This document shows positions 46,222 through 54,293 of a stretch of 64,000 nt of DNA, in pieces. The notes under the pieces are model-generated. The model worked only from the letters and a program-made list of their open reading frames with translations, did no database searches and had not been told where the DNA came from. The position numbers were made by a program, and so were the translations under genes. Numbering within the stretch: the stretch's first letter is position 1; each line of letters starts with the position of its first letter. Source of the stretch: Barrientosiimonas humi. Its GTDB lineage: Bacteria > Actinomycetota > Actinomycetes > Actinomycetales > Dermatophilaceae. The stretch spans positions 961,375-1,025,374 of the forward strand of contig NZ_VFOK01000001.1 of the NCBI RefSeq assembly GCF_006716095.1. The letters are read 5' to 3'.

Positions 46222-47253
46222 ATGGCTGGTGGACGGCCGCGCACCGCCTTCGTCACCGGAGCGGCTGGCTTCCTGGGTCGGCACCTGGTCACCCGCCTGG
46301 TCGGCGCGGGGTGGGACGTGACCGGCTTCTGCCGCGAGGGCGACCGGATCGACCTGCTGCCGGCGGCCACGCGCATCGCGATGGGCGACCTGCTGGACCG
46401 CGCGTCGATCGACCGCGCGCTGACCGGGCTCGACGAGCCGGTCGTGTTCCACCTCGCGGGCAACACGACCACCTGGTCCCAGCAGCGAGCAGCGCAGTGG
46501 CGCGACAACGTCGGCGGGACCGCGACCCTGCTGGAGAGCGCGCCGCGGGCGGGTGCGCGTCGGCTGGTCTACACCTCCTCGATCAGCAGCTACGGCTGGC
46601 AGCCGGGTGTGCGGCTGCGCGAGGACAGCCCCTCCAACGTCGAGACAAAGGGCGACAACTACGGACGTTCCAAGCGTGCCGCCGAGCACCTCGTGCACCG
46701 CGCGGCGGCCGCGGGGGCGCTGTCGACGGTCACCCTGAACCCGGTCAACATCCTCGGGCCGGGCGATGTCTCGAACTGGGCGCGGCAGCTGATCCTGCCG
46801 GTCGCCAACGACTCGCTCCCGGTGGTCCCGCCCGGGCATGCCAGCTGGATCGCGGTGCACGACGTGGTCGACGCGCACCTGGCCGCGGTGGACGCGCCGC
46901 TCGCCGGCACGAACGTCATCCTCGGCGGCGTCGAGGCGTCGTTCCTCGAGGTGGTTCGTACGATCGCGGGCCTGCTCGACAAGCCGGTGCCCGCGGCGGC
47001 GACCCCGCGCCCGCAGCTGGTGGCGCTGTTCGCGGCGTCGCAGGTCAAGGCCGCACTGACCCGCTCGGAGCCGGAGCTGAGCCTGGCGAAGTACCGCCGG
47101 GCCACCGGGGACCTGGTCGTCGACGACGGGCTGGCCCGCCGGATGCTCGGGCTGGGGCGCACGTCGCTCGAGGACATGCTCGCCGCGACGATCGACTGGC
47201 TGCGCGAGGTCGACCTGCTCCCTGCACCGGCGTCCGGGGAGCGCGCGCGATGA
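46222..47253 (+). CDS. NAD-dependent epimerase/dehydratase (extended SDR)
   Basis: A 343-residue Rossmann-fold oxidoreductase. The cofactor loop is VTGAAGFLGRHLV (about residues 11-23), and the catalytic Tyr-Lys is in the NYGRSKRAAEH segment, after VYTSSISSYG. It resembles dihydroflavonol-reductase-like SDRs, substrate unknown. GAGAGG precedes the ATG. Its stop overlaps the cupin gene (ATGA), and both are controlled by the divergent TetR. Confidence 0.9.
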   Translation: MAGGRPRTAFVTGAAGFLGRHLVTRLVGAGWDVTGFCREGDRIDLLPAATRIAMGDLLDRASIDRALTGLDEPVVFHLAGNTTTWSQQRAAQWRDNVGGTATLLESAPRAGARRLVYTSSISSYGWQPGVRLREDSPSNVETKGDNYGRSKRAAEHLVHRAAAAGALSTVTLNPVNILGPGDVSNWARQLILPVANDSLPVVPPGHASWIAVHDVVDAHLAAVDAPLAGTNVILGGVEASFLEVVRTIAGLLDKPVPAAATPRPQLVALFAASQVKAALTRSEPELSLAKYRRATGDLVVDDGLARRMLGLGRTSLEDMLAATIDWLREVDLLPAPASGERAR

Positions 47254-47927
47254 GCGGACGTACGGTCGACGCGGCCGCCGGGCCGGACTTCGTGCCCGTC
47301 GCCGAGGAGCCCTCGCACGTCGAGCTTTTCGCCAACGACCGGTGCCGGGTGTACGAGGTGCGACTCCCGCCCGGCCACGTTACGCGTGACCACCTGCACC
47401 ACACGGACACGGTGTACGTCGTCGTGCGCGGCGGGACGATTCGCAGCGACAACCTGCTCGGTACGTCCTCGCCGACCAGACCCGGCGCGTCCGCCGGCCG
47501 TCTGCGGCCGGCGGGGTGGCTCGCGCGTCGGCTGCTCGTCGGGTGGATCCGGATGCCGGCCGGGACGGTGCTGTGGCAGCCCCACCGGGAGCACCCGGTG
47601 ATCCACCGGGTGCGGGTGTCGGCGCGCAACCGCGAACCGGTGCGGATGCTCGGCCTCGAGCTGCGCGGGTCGGAGCCTGCACCGCGCCTGTGCAGCCAGC
47701 CCGGGGTCCGGCTGGAGTCGACCTCGGAGGGATCGGCGACGTACCGGCTCGAGGCGGCAGGCGCGGTGCTCGTCCCGGGAAGCGGCGTGCTCACCGTGAT
47801 CCGGGGCGAGGCGGTGCTGCCCGGCGCGGCGCGACTGTCCCTCGGCGACACGGTGTGGATCGACCGGCCGGGTCAGCTGCGCGTCGAGGCCGGAGCGGTG
47901 GCCGTGCTGACGCTGCTCGGGCGATGA
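47250..47927 (+). CDS. Cupin-like protein, unknown function
   Basis: A 225-residue protein. The N-terminal part has the cupin-type pattern VYEVRLPPGHVTRDHLHHTDTVYVVVRGG with clustered histidines, and a similar but weaker pattern is repeated in the second half (WQPHREHPVIHRV and LTVIRGEAVLPG). Two-domain cupin-like proteins bind a metal and act as enzymes or sensors. It is translationally coupled to the epimerase. Confidence 0.7.
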   Translation: MSGRTVDAAAGPDFVPVAEEPSHVELFANDRCRVYEVRLPPGHVTRDHLHHTDTVYVVVRGGTIRSDNLLGTSSPTRPGASAGRLRPAGWLARRLLVGWIRMPAGTVLWQPHREHPVIHRVRVSARNREPVRMLGLELRGSEPAPRLCSQPGVRLESTSEGSATYRLEAAGAVLVPGSGVLTVIRGEAVLPGAARLSLGDTVWIDRPGQLRVEAGAVAVLTLLGR

Positions 47928-48061
47928 GAGCGACGGGGGACGCCGGTGAACGGTCCACCCGCGCGGGTGCCGGCCAGCACGTACGGTGGTCGGACCGCGC
48001 GGTGCAGGGGCGCTTCGGCGCATCGCTCGGCGACAACGGAGTCGAGACCGAGGAGCCTGCC

Positions 48062-49438
48062 ATGCCCAGCAACCTGACCCGCCGATCCCTGCTCTCCCTG
48101 GCCGGCGCCGGGGCCGCCAGCGCGATCACGATGCCCGCGTGGGCCACGAACGGCATGCGCCCCGCAGCAGTCAGCGCACCGACCCTGAGCAACTTCGACA
48201 AGCAGATCGTCAGCAAGATCAGCGCCTCTCGGACGCTCGCCAACCTGCGTCACCTGAGCGAGACGATCGGGCAGCGCTACAGCGGGACGCCGGCCGAGAA
48301 CGAGGCGGCGACGTTCCTGCAGAACACGCTGCGGGCGTACGGCTATTCGGTTGAGCTGCAACCGTTCTCGGTGCCCGACCGGCGTCTCGGTGAGCTGTCG
48401 GGGAGCGGGCTCGACACCCGCTTGTGCTGGGGCGTGGGTGCCGCTGCGCGCGGAGCGATCCGCGGCACCGTGACCGGCCCGCTCGTGCTCGCGCCGAGCG
48501 CGCTGCCCACGGACCTGCCGGACTCGGTGGACGGCGCGATCGTCATGCGCGTGGTCGAGGGGAGCGAGGACCTCACGACGCTCGCCGAGGCGGCCGCGGC
48601 CAAGGGTGCGGTGGCGTTCGTCGCGACGCGGACCGACGGCCAATACCCGCGCCAGGCCTCGGCTTTCGCGCCGACGCTGTCGCGCAACGTGAGCATCCCC
48701 GTGGTCGGGGTCGGGCAGGTGCAGAAGTACGCGCTGCTCGAGGCGATGCCGGCCGAGCTGACGCTGCAGATGTGGCTGCACACCAACGTGACGTCGTACA
48801 ACGTGCTCGCGTCGGTCGCCGGCAAGCAGGGTGCGGGCGGCGCCGCGTCGCGCGACAACGTGATGGTGTGCGCGCACTACGACTCGGTGATCGGGGCCAA
48901 GGGTGCCAACGACGACGGTTCGGGCACGGTGCTGACGCTCGAGCTGGCCCGGATCATGCGCAACCTGCCGACGAGAGCCAACCTGCAGTTCGCGCTGTGG
49001 GGCTCGGAGGAGGTCGGCCTGGTGGGTGCGCGGCACTACGTCTCGCAGCTCGATGCGGCCGAACGCGCCCGTGTGCGAGGGGTTTTCAACAACGACATGG
49101 TCGGGACGAGCTGGGACCCGGCGGAGCGGTACTGGGTGCTGTCGTACGACGGTCAGCCCAACGTCGTCAACGCGCAGGTGCTCGCCGCGGGGGAGCGGCT
49201 CGGCTATCGGTCGCAGATGAGCGACGTGACCCAGCGCGGGTCGAGCGACCACCAGGCGTTCCAGGAGCAGGGGATGCCGAGCGGCAACTTCTCCTGGCGC
49301 GGCGTCGAGTCGCCGGCGCTGCTGGAGCCGGAGTACCACTCCGCCGACGACACCATCGAGGAGAACATCTCGATGGAGCGCCTCACGGTGTCGATGGAGC
49401 TGATCGGCTGCGCTGCGTACGCCCTCGCCCGCCAGTAG
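48062..49438 (+). CDS. Tat-exported M28 family metallopeptidase
   Basis: A 458-residue exported aminopeptidase-like enzyme. The signal is TRRSLLSLAGAGAASAITMPAWA. A PA (protease-associated) insert lies in the middle, and the M28 zinc ligands appear in order: CAHYDSVIGAKGANDDGSG (His, Asp), GSEEVGLVG (catalytic and metal Glu), FNNDMVGTSW (Asp), SSDHQAF (His). GAGGAG lies six bases before the ATG at 48062; a longer open frame upstream has no signal peptide. It is probably an extracellular amino- or carboxypeptidase. Confidence 0.92.
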   Translation: MPSNLTRRSLLSLAGAGAASAITMPAWATNGMRPAAVSAPTLSNFDKQIVSKISASRTLANLRHLSETIGQRYSGTPAENEAATFLQNTLRAYGYSVELQPFSVPDRRLGELSGSGLDTRLCWGVGAAARGAIRGTVTGPLVLAPSALPTDLPDSVDGAIVMRVVEGSEDLTTLAEAAAAKGAVAFVATRTDGQYPRQASAFAPTLSRNVSIPVVGVGQVQKYALLEAMPAELTLQMWLHTNVTSYNVLASVAGKQGAGGAASRDNVMVCAHYDSVIGAKGANDDGSGTVLTLELARIMRNLPTRANLQFALWGSEEVGLVGARHYVSQLDAAERARVRGVFNNDMVGTSWDPAERYWVLSYDGQPNVVNAQVLAAGERLGYRSQMSDVTQRGSSDHQAFQEQGMPSGNFSWRGVESPALLEPEYHSADDTIEENISMERLTVSMELIGCAAYALARQ

Positions 49439-49445
49439 CCCCGAA

Positions 49446-49494
49446 AGCTGGTCGAGCAGCCGCGAGGCGCTGGCCGAGCGACGTATCGAGACCA
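49446..49494. repeat. Dispersed intergenic repeat, copy 7
   Basis: AGCTGGTCGAGCAGC, then GCGAGGCGCTGGCCGAGC, then GACGTATCGAGACCA. It starts eight bases after the M28 peptidase stop. Confidence 0.85.
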
Positions 49495-49645
49495 CCACCA
49501 GTGAGCCGGATCGGTGACCTACCGTGCGCCCAGCCGCACGCTCGCTCACCGATGCAGGTCACCGATCCGTGACGGATTGCTGTCGAATCCCCACCACCTG
49601 GCGCGTCATGCAGTCATCACAGTCCCGAGACGAGGAGAGAACACC

Positions 49646-49993
49646 ATGAGCCGCTACCTGATGCTGCTGCCCGCGCCCGAGGCCGAGTGGGCCAAGCTGC
49701 CGCCGGAGGAGCACGAGAAGGGGATGCGGGCGCACGAGCGATTCAACGCCGAGCTCGCCGAGGGCGGGCACAAGGTGATCGTCTCCAGCCCGTTGCACCC
49801 GTCGGCCGAAGCGGTGTCGATGAGGCCCGACGGCGCCGGCGGCACGGTCGTGACGGACGGTCCGTTCACCGAGTCGGTCGAGCAGGTGGTCGGGTTCTAC
49901 CTCATCGAGAGCGACGACCGGGAGGGCCTGGAGGCGTGCTGCCGCCAGCTGGCCAGCACGGGCGACCTGATCGAGCTGCGCGAGCTGGAGTAG
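49646..49993 (+). CDS. YCII/DGPF domain protein
   Basis: A 115-residue protein of the YCII-related (DGPF) family: MSRYLMLLPAPEAEW at the start and VTDGPFTESVEQVVGFYLIE as the signature. These small proteins often accompany ECF sigma factors of the ECF41 or related groups; none is visible here. GAGGAGA precedes the ATG. Confidence 0.9.
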   Translation: MSRYLMLLPAPEAEWAKLPPEEHEKGMRAHERFNAELAEGGHKVIVSSPLHPSAEAVSMRPDGAGGTVVTDGPFTESVEQVVGFYLIESDDREGLEACCRQLASTGDLIELRELE

Positions 49994-50016
49994 GCCGAGC
50001 CCGCAGTGGCCTCGCG

Positions 50017-51807
50017 TCAGAGCGACTCGTAGTACTCCCGGATCGCCTGCGCCATGAGCCGCCGCCGAGCCGCAAGGAACTCCGGGTAGTGCCCAGCGAC
50101 CACCTCGGAGAGGTTGTCCGGCACGGCGTTCTCGCGCAGGTTCGTCGCGAGGTCGTCCGCGTCGGTGATCTCGCCCAGGGAGAGGGTCCCGTTGGCGATC
50201 TGCTCGGAGAGCTTGGCCATGTACTCGGACGGAGGCAGGTTGGAGATGGAGATGTTGATCGAGGTCTCGGTCAGGGCGAAGTTGGCGACCTGGTTGTAGT
50301 CGCCGCGGTCGGGGAAGCCGTTCTTCTGCAGGTAGTCCTTGGGCACGATGTGGTGGATGTCGCCGGACTGCTGGTGCATCGCGGCGACCGTGATCGCCTT
50401 GGAGAGAAAGCCGCGCGCGCCGGACTTGGCTTGGGCGGCGAGGAAGGTCTGGAAGAACGGGCTCGCGGTGCTTGTCGTCTCGAGGGCGGCGGGAAGGCGT
50501 ACGTCCCAGAAGCCGTCCGTCAGCTCGCCCTCCTCGAGCTGCTTCAGGTAGGCCGCGGCGCCGACGGCGTCGATGCGTCGCATGTCCTGCTCCCAGGTGG
50601 ACTCGAAGCTTGCGGAGTGCCGGCCGGTGAGCATGGACAGGACGAACCATCGCCGCACGATCCGTTTGCGTTCGCCCTCGGACATCTCCGGTTCCTCGCG
50701 CCGACGCAGGTAGAGCGCGTAGGCGAAGTTCAGCGCGTTGCGCGAACCGATCATCTTGGGCGTCAGGAAACCGGCGGACTTGATCGTCATGACGAAGTTC
50801 TCGTAGTGGTACTTCCGCACGATCTGCAGCAGCGCGGACTCGAGCCGGTCGTACGCGATCGGGATGCGGGCCTCGTCGACCTTGCGTGTCTCGGGGTCGC
50901 GTCCGGACAGTTCGGACACGATGCTGGACGCCTTGCCCCGGTGGAACCCGACGAGTCCGGCGACCCGGATGACGTCGGTGTACTCCGGGTCGTAGAGGTC
51001 CTCGCTGTCGTCCTTGAGCCACGAGATCGCGGAAAGGTATGTCGTCTGCGCGAATTCGGTGTCGTTGGTCTCGATGTCGGCGAACACGTGGGGCGCGACG
51101 GTGAGGTTGCAGAAGTAGTCGATGAGCTTGCGCAGGTTGCGACCGCGGTCCCCGTAGGTCGCGATCTTGCTCATCGCGAAGTCGGCGCTGGAGAGCGGCA
51201 CGCCCTTGGAGTTGATCCGGATGAAGATCTCCGAGACAGTCTCGACGTCGAGGTCGTCGTTGAGGGCGATGATCCCGATCTGGGCGTTCTTGACCTGCTC
51301 GAGGCCGGCGATAGCGGCTTCGACCGCGCCCTTGTCCGCTTCCGGGTTGGCGTCGAAGTAGGCGCTGTAGAAGCCGTACGTCGAGGCCGCGTTGAACAGC
51401 TCGCTGATGTCGGAGATCCACTCCGGGCTCCGATCGAGCGCTGGGGTCAGGGTGGCGAACTCCTGGGTGACCGGGTTGAACGCAATCCGGATGCGCACCT
51501 GCCGGTAGCGCTTGTCGACGACAGGCAGGCCGGCGACCGCGGCGCGCAGCGCGGTGATGCGCTGCTGCCCGTCGATGAGGATCTGCTGGTGCGCTGCGAC
51601 GGTTCCGCCCTTGAGATGCGCTCCGACGGACTGCCAGGTGATCAGGTAGCCGACCGGGTAGCCCTTGTAGAGGGAGTCCATCAGGTCTCGGACCTTCACC
51701 GAGTCCCAGACGAACGGACGTTGCAGCTCGGGGATCGCGATCTGCTCGCGGCGGACGTCCTCCAGAAGCTGCGTCACCGCTGACTGGGTCACCTTGTACT
51801 TGGACAC
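50017..51807 (-). CDS. DUF262/HNH protein of the GmrSD type
   Basis: A 596-residue protein. The N-terminal DUF262 (ParB/Srx-like) domain shows QIAIPELQRPFVWD and QQILIDGQQRITAL, the conserved nucleotide-handling motifs. The C-terminal region carries SGDIHHIVPKDYLQKNG and DYNQVANFALTE, an HNH/DUF1524-like His..His..Asn arrangement. GmrSD enzymes are type IV restriction systems that cut glucosylated phage DNA; standalone DUF262 proteins are also common and less well defined. GTG at 51807 has GGAGGAG five bases upstream. Target modification is unknown. Confidence 0.88.
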   Translation of the reverse strand: MSKYKVTQSAVTQLLEDVRREQIAIPELQRPFVWDSVKVRDLMDSLYKGYPVGYLITWQSVGAHLKGGTVAAHQQILIDGQQRITALRAAVAGLPVVDKRYRQVRIRIAFNPVTQEFATLTPALDRSPEWISDISELFNAASTYGFYSAYFDANPEADKGAVEAAIAGLEQVKNAQIGIIALNDDLDVETVSEIFIRINSKGVPLSSADFAMSKIATYGDRGRNLRKLIDYFCNLTVAPHVFADIETNDTEFAQTTYLSAISWLKDDSEDLYDPEYTDVIRVAGLVGFHRGKASSIVSELSGRDPETRKVDEARIPIAYDRLESALLQIVRKYHYENFVMTIKSAGFLTPKMIGSRNALNFAYALYLRRREEPEMSEGERKRIVRRWFVLSMLTGRHSASFESTWEQDMRRIDAVGAAAYLKQLEEGELTDGFWDVRLPAALETTSTASPFFQTFLAAQAKSGARGFLSKAITVAAMHQQSGDIHHIVPKDYLQKNGFPDRGDYNQVANFALTETSINISISNLPPSEYMAKLSEQIANGTLSLGEITDADDLATNLRENAVPDNLSEVVAGHYPEFLAARRRLMAQAIREYYESL

Positions 51808-51878
51808 GCAGTCTCCTCCCTGGTTCGTGTTGCGCACGATAGCCAGCGGCGCAGCCGTTCGGCGTCGAAGATGGACGC

Positions 51879-52757
51879 ATGGCCGATCACCGCACGATCA
51901 CGCTGCGCGACGGGCGCACGCTCGCCTACTACGAGTTCGGCGATCCCGACGGGGTGCCGGCGATCTACTCGCCGGGCACGCCGGCCTCCGGTGAGACAGG
52001 CCTGGTGTACGACGACGCGGCCCGGGCGCAGGGCGTACGGCTGGTCTGTGTGGACAAGCCGGGATACGGGCACTCGGACGTGGACCCGCGGCGGAGCCTG
52101 GCGCGCTATGCCGAAGACGTGCGCGAGCTCGCCGACGCACTCGGGCTCGAGCGGTTCGCCAACGTCGGGGAGTCCGGCGGCGGGCCGCACGCGCTGGTGC
52201 TGGCGTACGCGCTCGGCGACCGGCTCACGCTGAACCTGGTGCTCGCGGGGATGGGTCCGGCGCACGAGGCGTGGGTGCGTGACGGGATGAAGCCGATGAA
52301 CCGCGTGATCTTCGGGGCGGCGCAGCGTGCACCGTGGCTGCTGCGCCCGATGATGGCGGCGATGGGGCGGGCGGTGCGTGATGACAAGCGGTACGCGAAG
52401 TTCGTCGAGCAGCAGGTGAAGGTCTCGCCGCCGCCCGACCGGGAGGTGTTCGGCAGGTACGGAGATCTGTTGCGCCCCAGTGCGATTGGCGCTTTTCGGC
52501 AGGGAACGCGCGGTGCCGTGCAGGAGCTGCGGATGATCGCGAGCCCGTGGGGGTTCGGGCTGAGCGAGGTGCGGGCGCCGGTGCTGCTGTGGCACGGCAC
52601 CGAGGACGTGAACGTGCCGATCGCGGTGGGGCGTCGCGTGGCGCAGCAGCTGCCGAACGCCCGGCTGCGGGTCTTCGAGGGCGCCGGGCACGCGGTGGGG
52701 ATGGCCAACCAGGCTGAGGTGATGGAGGCGATCCGGGCGGCGGGGGAGCGGCCGTGA
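51879..52757 (+). CDS. Alpha/beta hydrolase
   Basis: A 292-residue alpha/beta-hydrolase. The oxyanion region is YSPGTPASGETG, the nucleophile elbow is GESGGGPHA (catalytic Ser), and the acid/His pair appears as WHGTEDVNVPI and EGAGHAVGM. Substrate unknown. GAAGAT at -12 without a ribosome-binding site hints at leaderless expression. It is divergent from the DUF262 gene. Confidence 0.9.
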   Translation: MADHRTITLRDGRTLAYYEFGDPDGVPAIYSPGTPASGETGLVYDDAARAQGVRLVCVDKPGYGHSDVDPRRSLARYAEDVRELADALGLERFANVGESGGGPHALVLAYALGDRLTLNLVLAGMGPAHEAWVRDGMKPMNRVIFGAAQRAPWLLRPMMAAMGRAVRDDKRYAKFVEQQVKVSPPPDREVFGRYGDLLRPSAIGAFRQGTRGAVQELRMIASPWGFGLSEVRAPVLLWHGTEDVNVPIAVGRRVAQQLPNARLRVFEGAGHAVGMANQAEVMEAIRAAGERP

Positions 52758-52777
52758 CGTCCGGGCAGGATGGGCGC

Positions 52778-53266
52778 ATGGACGTCACGTCGAGGGACCT
52801 GGAGCTTCTGGAGCGTGCGGTCGACCTGGCCGAGGCGGCGGTCGAGGCGGGTGACGAACCGTTCGGGTCGGTGCTCGTCGACGCTGACGGCACAGTGCGA
52901 TTCGAGGACCACAATCACGTGTCGGGCGGCGACCACACGCAGCACCCCGAGCTCGCGATCGCCCTCTGGGCGGTGCGCGAGATGAGCCCCGAGGAGCGGG
53001 CGGCGGCGACGGTCTACACCTCTGGTGAGCACTGCCCGATGTGCGCCGCCGCGCACGGCTGGGTCGGCCTGGGGCGCATCGTCTATGCCAGCTCGTCGGA
53101 GCAGCTGGGGGAGTGGATGCGTGACATGGGCGTGGCGCCGGGTCCGGTCGCGTCGTTGCGCATCCGGCAGGTGGTGCCCGGGGCTGAGGTGGCCGGGCCG
53201 GTGCCTGAGCTGGCCGAGCGCGTACGTCGGTTGCACGAGCGGAAGGTAAAAGGTGATGGGGTCTGA
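52778..53266 (+). CDS. CMP/guanine deaminase-like zinc enzyme
   Basis: A 162-residue cytidine-deaminase-fold protein. Zinc ligands and catalytic Glu are in QHPELAIALWAV (H-P-E) and SGEHCPMCAAAHG (PCxxC-type). The DEPFGSVLVDADG segment resembles nucleoside/guanine deaminases (GuaD/TadA-like). AGGA sits seven bases before the ATG at 52778. It ends by overlapping ung by 14 bases, so the two are coupled. The natural substrate (guanine, a nucleoside, or a nucleic-acid base) cannot be decided. Confidence 0.88.
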   Translation: MDVTSRDLELLERAVDLAEAAVEAGDEPFGSVLVDADGTVRFEDHNHVSGGDHTQHPELAIALWAVREMSPEERAAATVYTSGEHCPMCAAAHGWVGLGRIVYASSSEQLGEWMRDMGVAPGPVASLRIRQVVPGAEVAGPVPELAERVRRLHERKVKGDGV

Positions 53267-53936
53267 GACGGAATCACTGCTGAAGGCGTGGCCGGTTCTA
53301 CGCGAGGAGGTGGAGCAGCCGTACTTCGCCGAACTCATGCGGTTCGTTCGTGAAGAGCGTGCGACGCACGGGGTGTACCCGCCGCCGAACCAGATGTTCG
53401 CGGCCTTCGAGCTCACGCCGTACGACAAGGTGAAGGTCGTGATCCTCGGACAGGATCCGTATCACCAGCCTGGCCAGGCGATGGGGCTGTCCTTCTCGGT
53501 GCCACGGGGCGTGAAAGCGCCGCCATCGCTGAGCAATATCGGCAAGGCGATGGTTGCCGATGGCGTTGGGCAGGAGCCCCTGCCGCACGGAGACCTGACG
53601 CAGTGGGCAGAGCAGGGCGTGTTGCTTCTCAACACGGCCTTGTCGGTTCGTCAGGATCAGGCCAACTCGCATGCCAAAGAGTGGAAGCAGTTCACGGATG
53701 CCGCGATCTCCCGGCTCGACGAGCGGGACCGCCCGGTCGTCTTCGTGCTGTGGGGGCAGTCTGCGCAGAAGACGCTCCCCCTGATTCACAAGCAGCGAGA
53801 TCGGGTGGTCGATGCGCCTCACCCCGCGGCCAGGGGCCCACACCAGAGCGACTTCCGATCCCGGAAGACGTTCAGCCGGGTGAACGCGCTCCTCGAGCAG
53901 CATGGGGAAGTGCCTATCGACTGGGCGCTCGTCTGA
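53253..53936 (+). CDS. ung: Uracil-DNA glycosylase (family 1)
   Basis: A 227-residue enzyme that removes uracil from DNA. It has the water-activating motif LGQDPYHQPGQAMGLSFS, LLLNTALSVR and the C-terminal DAPHPAARG loop with the catalytic His (HPSPLS in most family members, here altered after His-Pro). GGAAGG lies six bases before the GTG at 53253; ATG at 53256 is the alternative. Overlap with the deaminase gene suggests one mRNA. Confidence 0.93.
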   Translation: MMGSETESLLKAWPVLREEVEQPYFAELMRFVREERATHGVYPPPNQMFAAFELTPYDKVKVVILGQDPYHQPGQAMGLSFSVPRGVKAPPSLSNIGKAMVADGVGQEPLPHGDLTQWAEQGVLLLNTALSVRQDQANSHAKEWKQFTDAAISRLDERDRPVVFVLWGQSAQKTLPLIHKQRDRVVDAPHPAARGPHQSDFRSRKTFSRVNALLEQHGEVPIDWALV

Positions 53937-53945
53937 CGCGTGAGG

Positions 53946-54293
53946 TCAGCGCTTCTCTGCGCTGCCCCGTACCTCGTCCACCGGGTAGCGATCGGCGGCG
54001 CGCTGGAACTTGTCCGCCATGGCGGCGTCGAGGTCCACATTGAGCATGTCCGCCAGCCGCAAGAGGTACGTCAGCGAGTCCGCGACCTCGTCTCGCACAT
54101 CCTGGGCGCGTTTGGTGCCCATGACTTCGGTGGATTGTTCCGGGGTCAGCCATTGGAAGATCTCGACGAGCTCTGCGACCTCGACGCTCAGTGCCATCAC
54201 AAGGTTCTTCGGAGTGTGGAACTGCTCCCAGTCCCGGTGCTCTGCGAAACGGCGGAGGCGGTCTTGCCACTCTCGAACGTGGAGCTCACTCAT
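53946..54293 (-). CDS. MazG-like nucleotide pyrophosphohydrolase
   Basis: A 115-residue all-helical enzyme of the MazG/dCTPase (RS21-C6) superfamily. Metal-binding carboxylates are in SVEVAELVEIFQW (EVAEL..E) and RDEVADSLTYLLRLAD (DE..D), with PKNLVMAL in between. It hydrolyses NTPs or dNTPs to NMP and pyrophosphate, possibly modified or house-cleaning nucleotides. The ATG overlaps the DUF2075 gene's stop by eight bases, so the pair is one operon, convergent with ung (nine bases between stops). Confidence 0.9.
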   Translation of the reverse strand: MSELHVREWQDRLRRFAEHRDWEQFHTPKNLVMALSVEVAELVEIFQWLTPEQSTEVMGTKRAQDVRDEVADSLTYLLRLADMLNVDLDAAMADKFQRAADRYPVDEVRGSAEKR

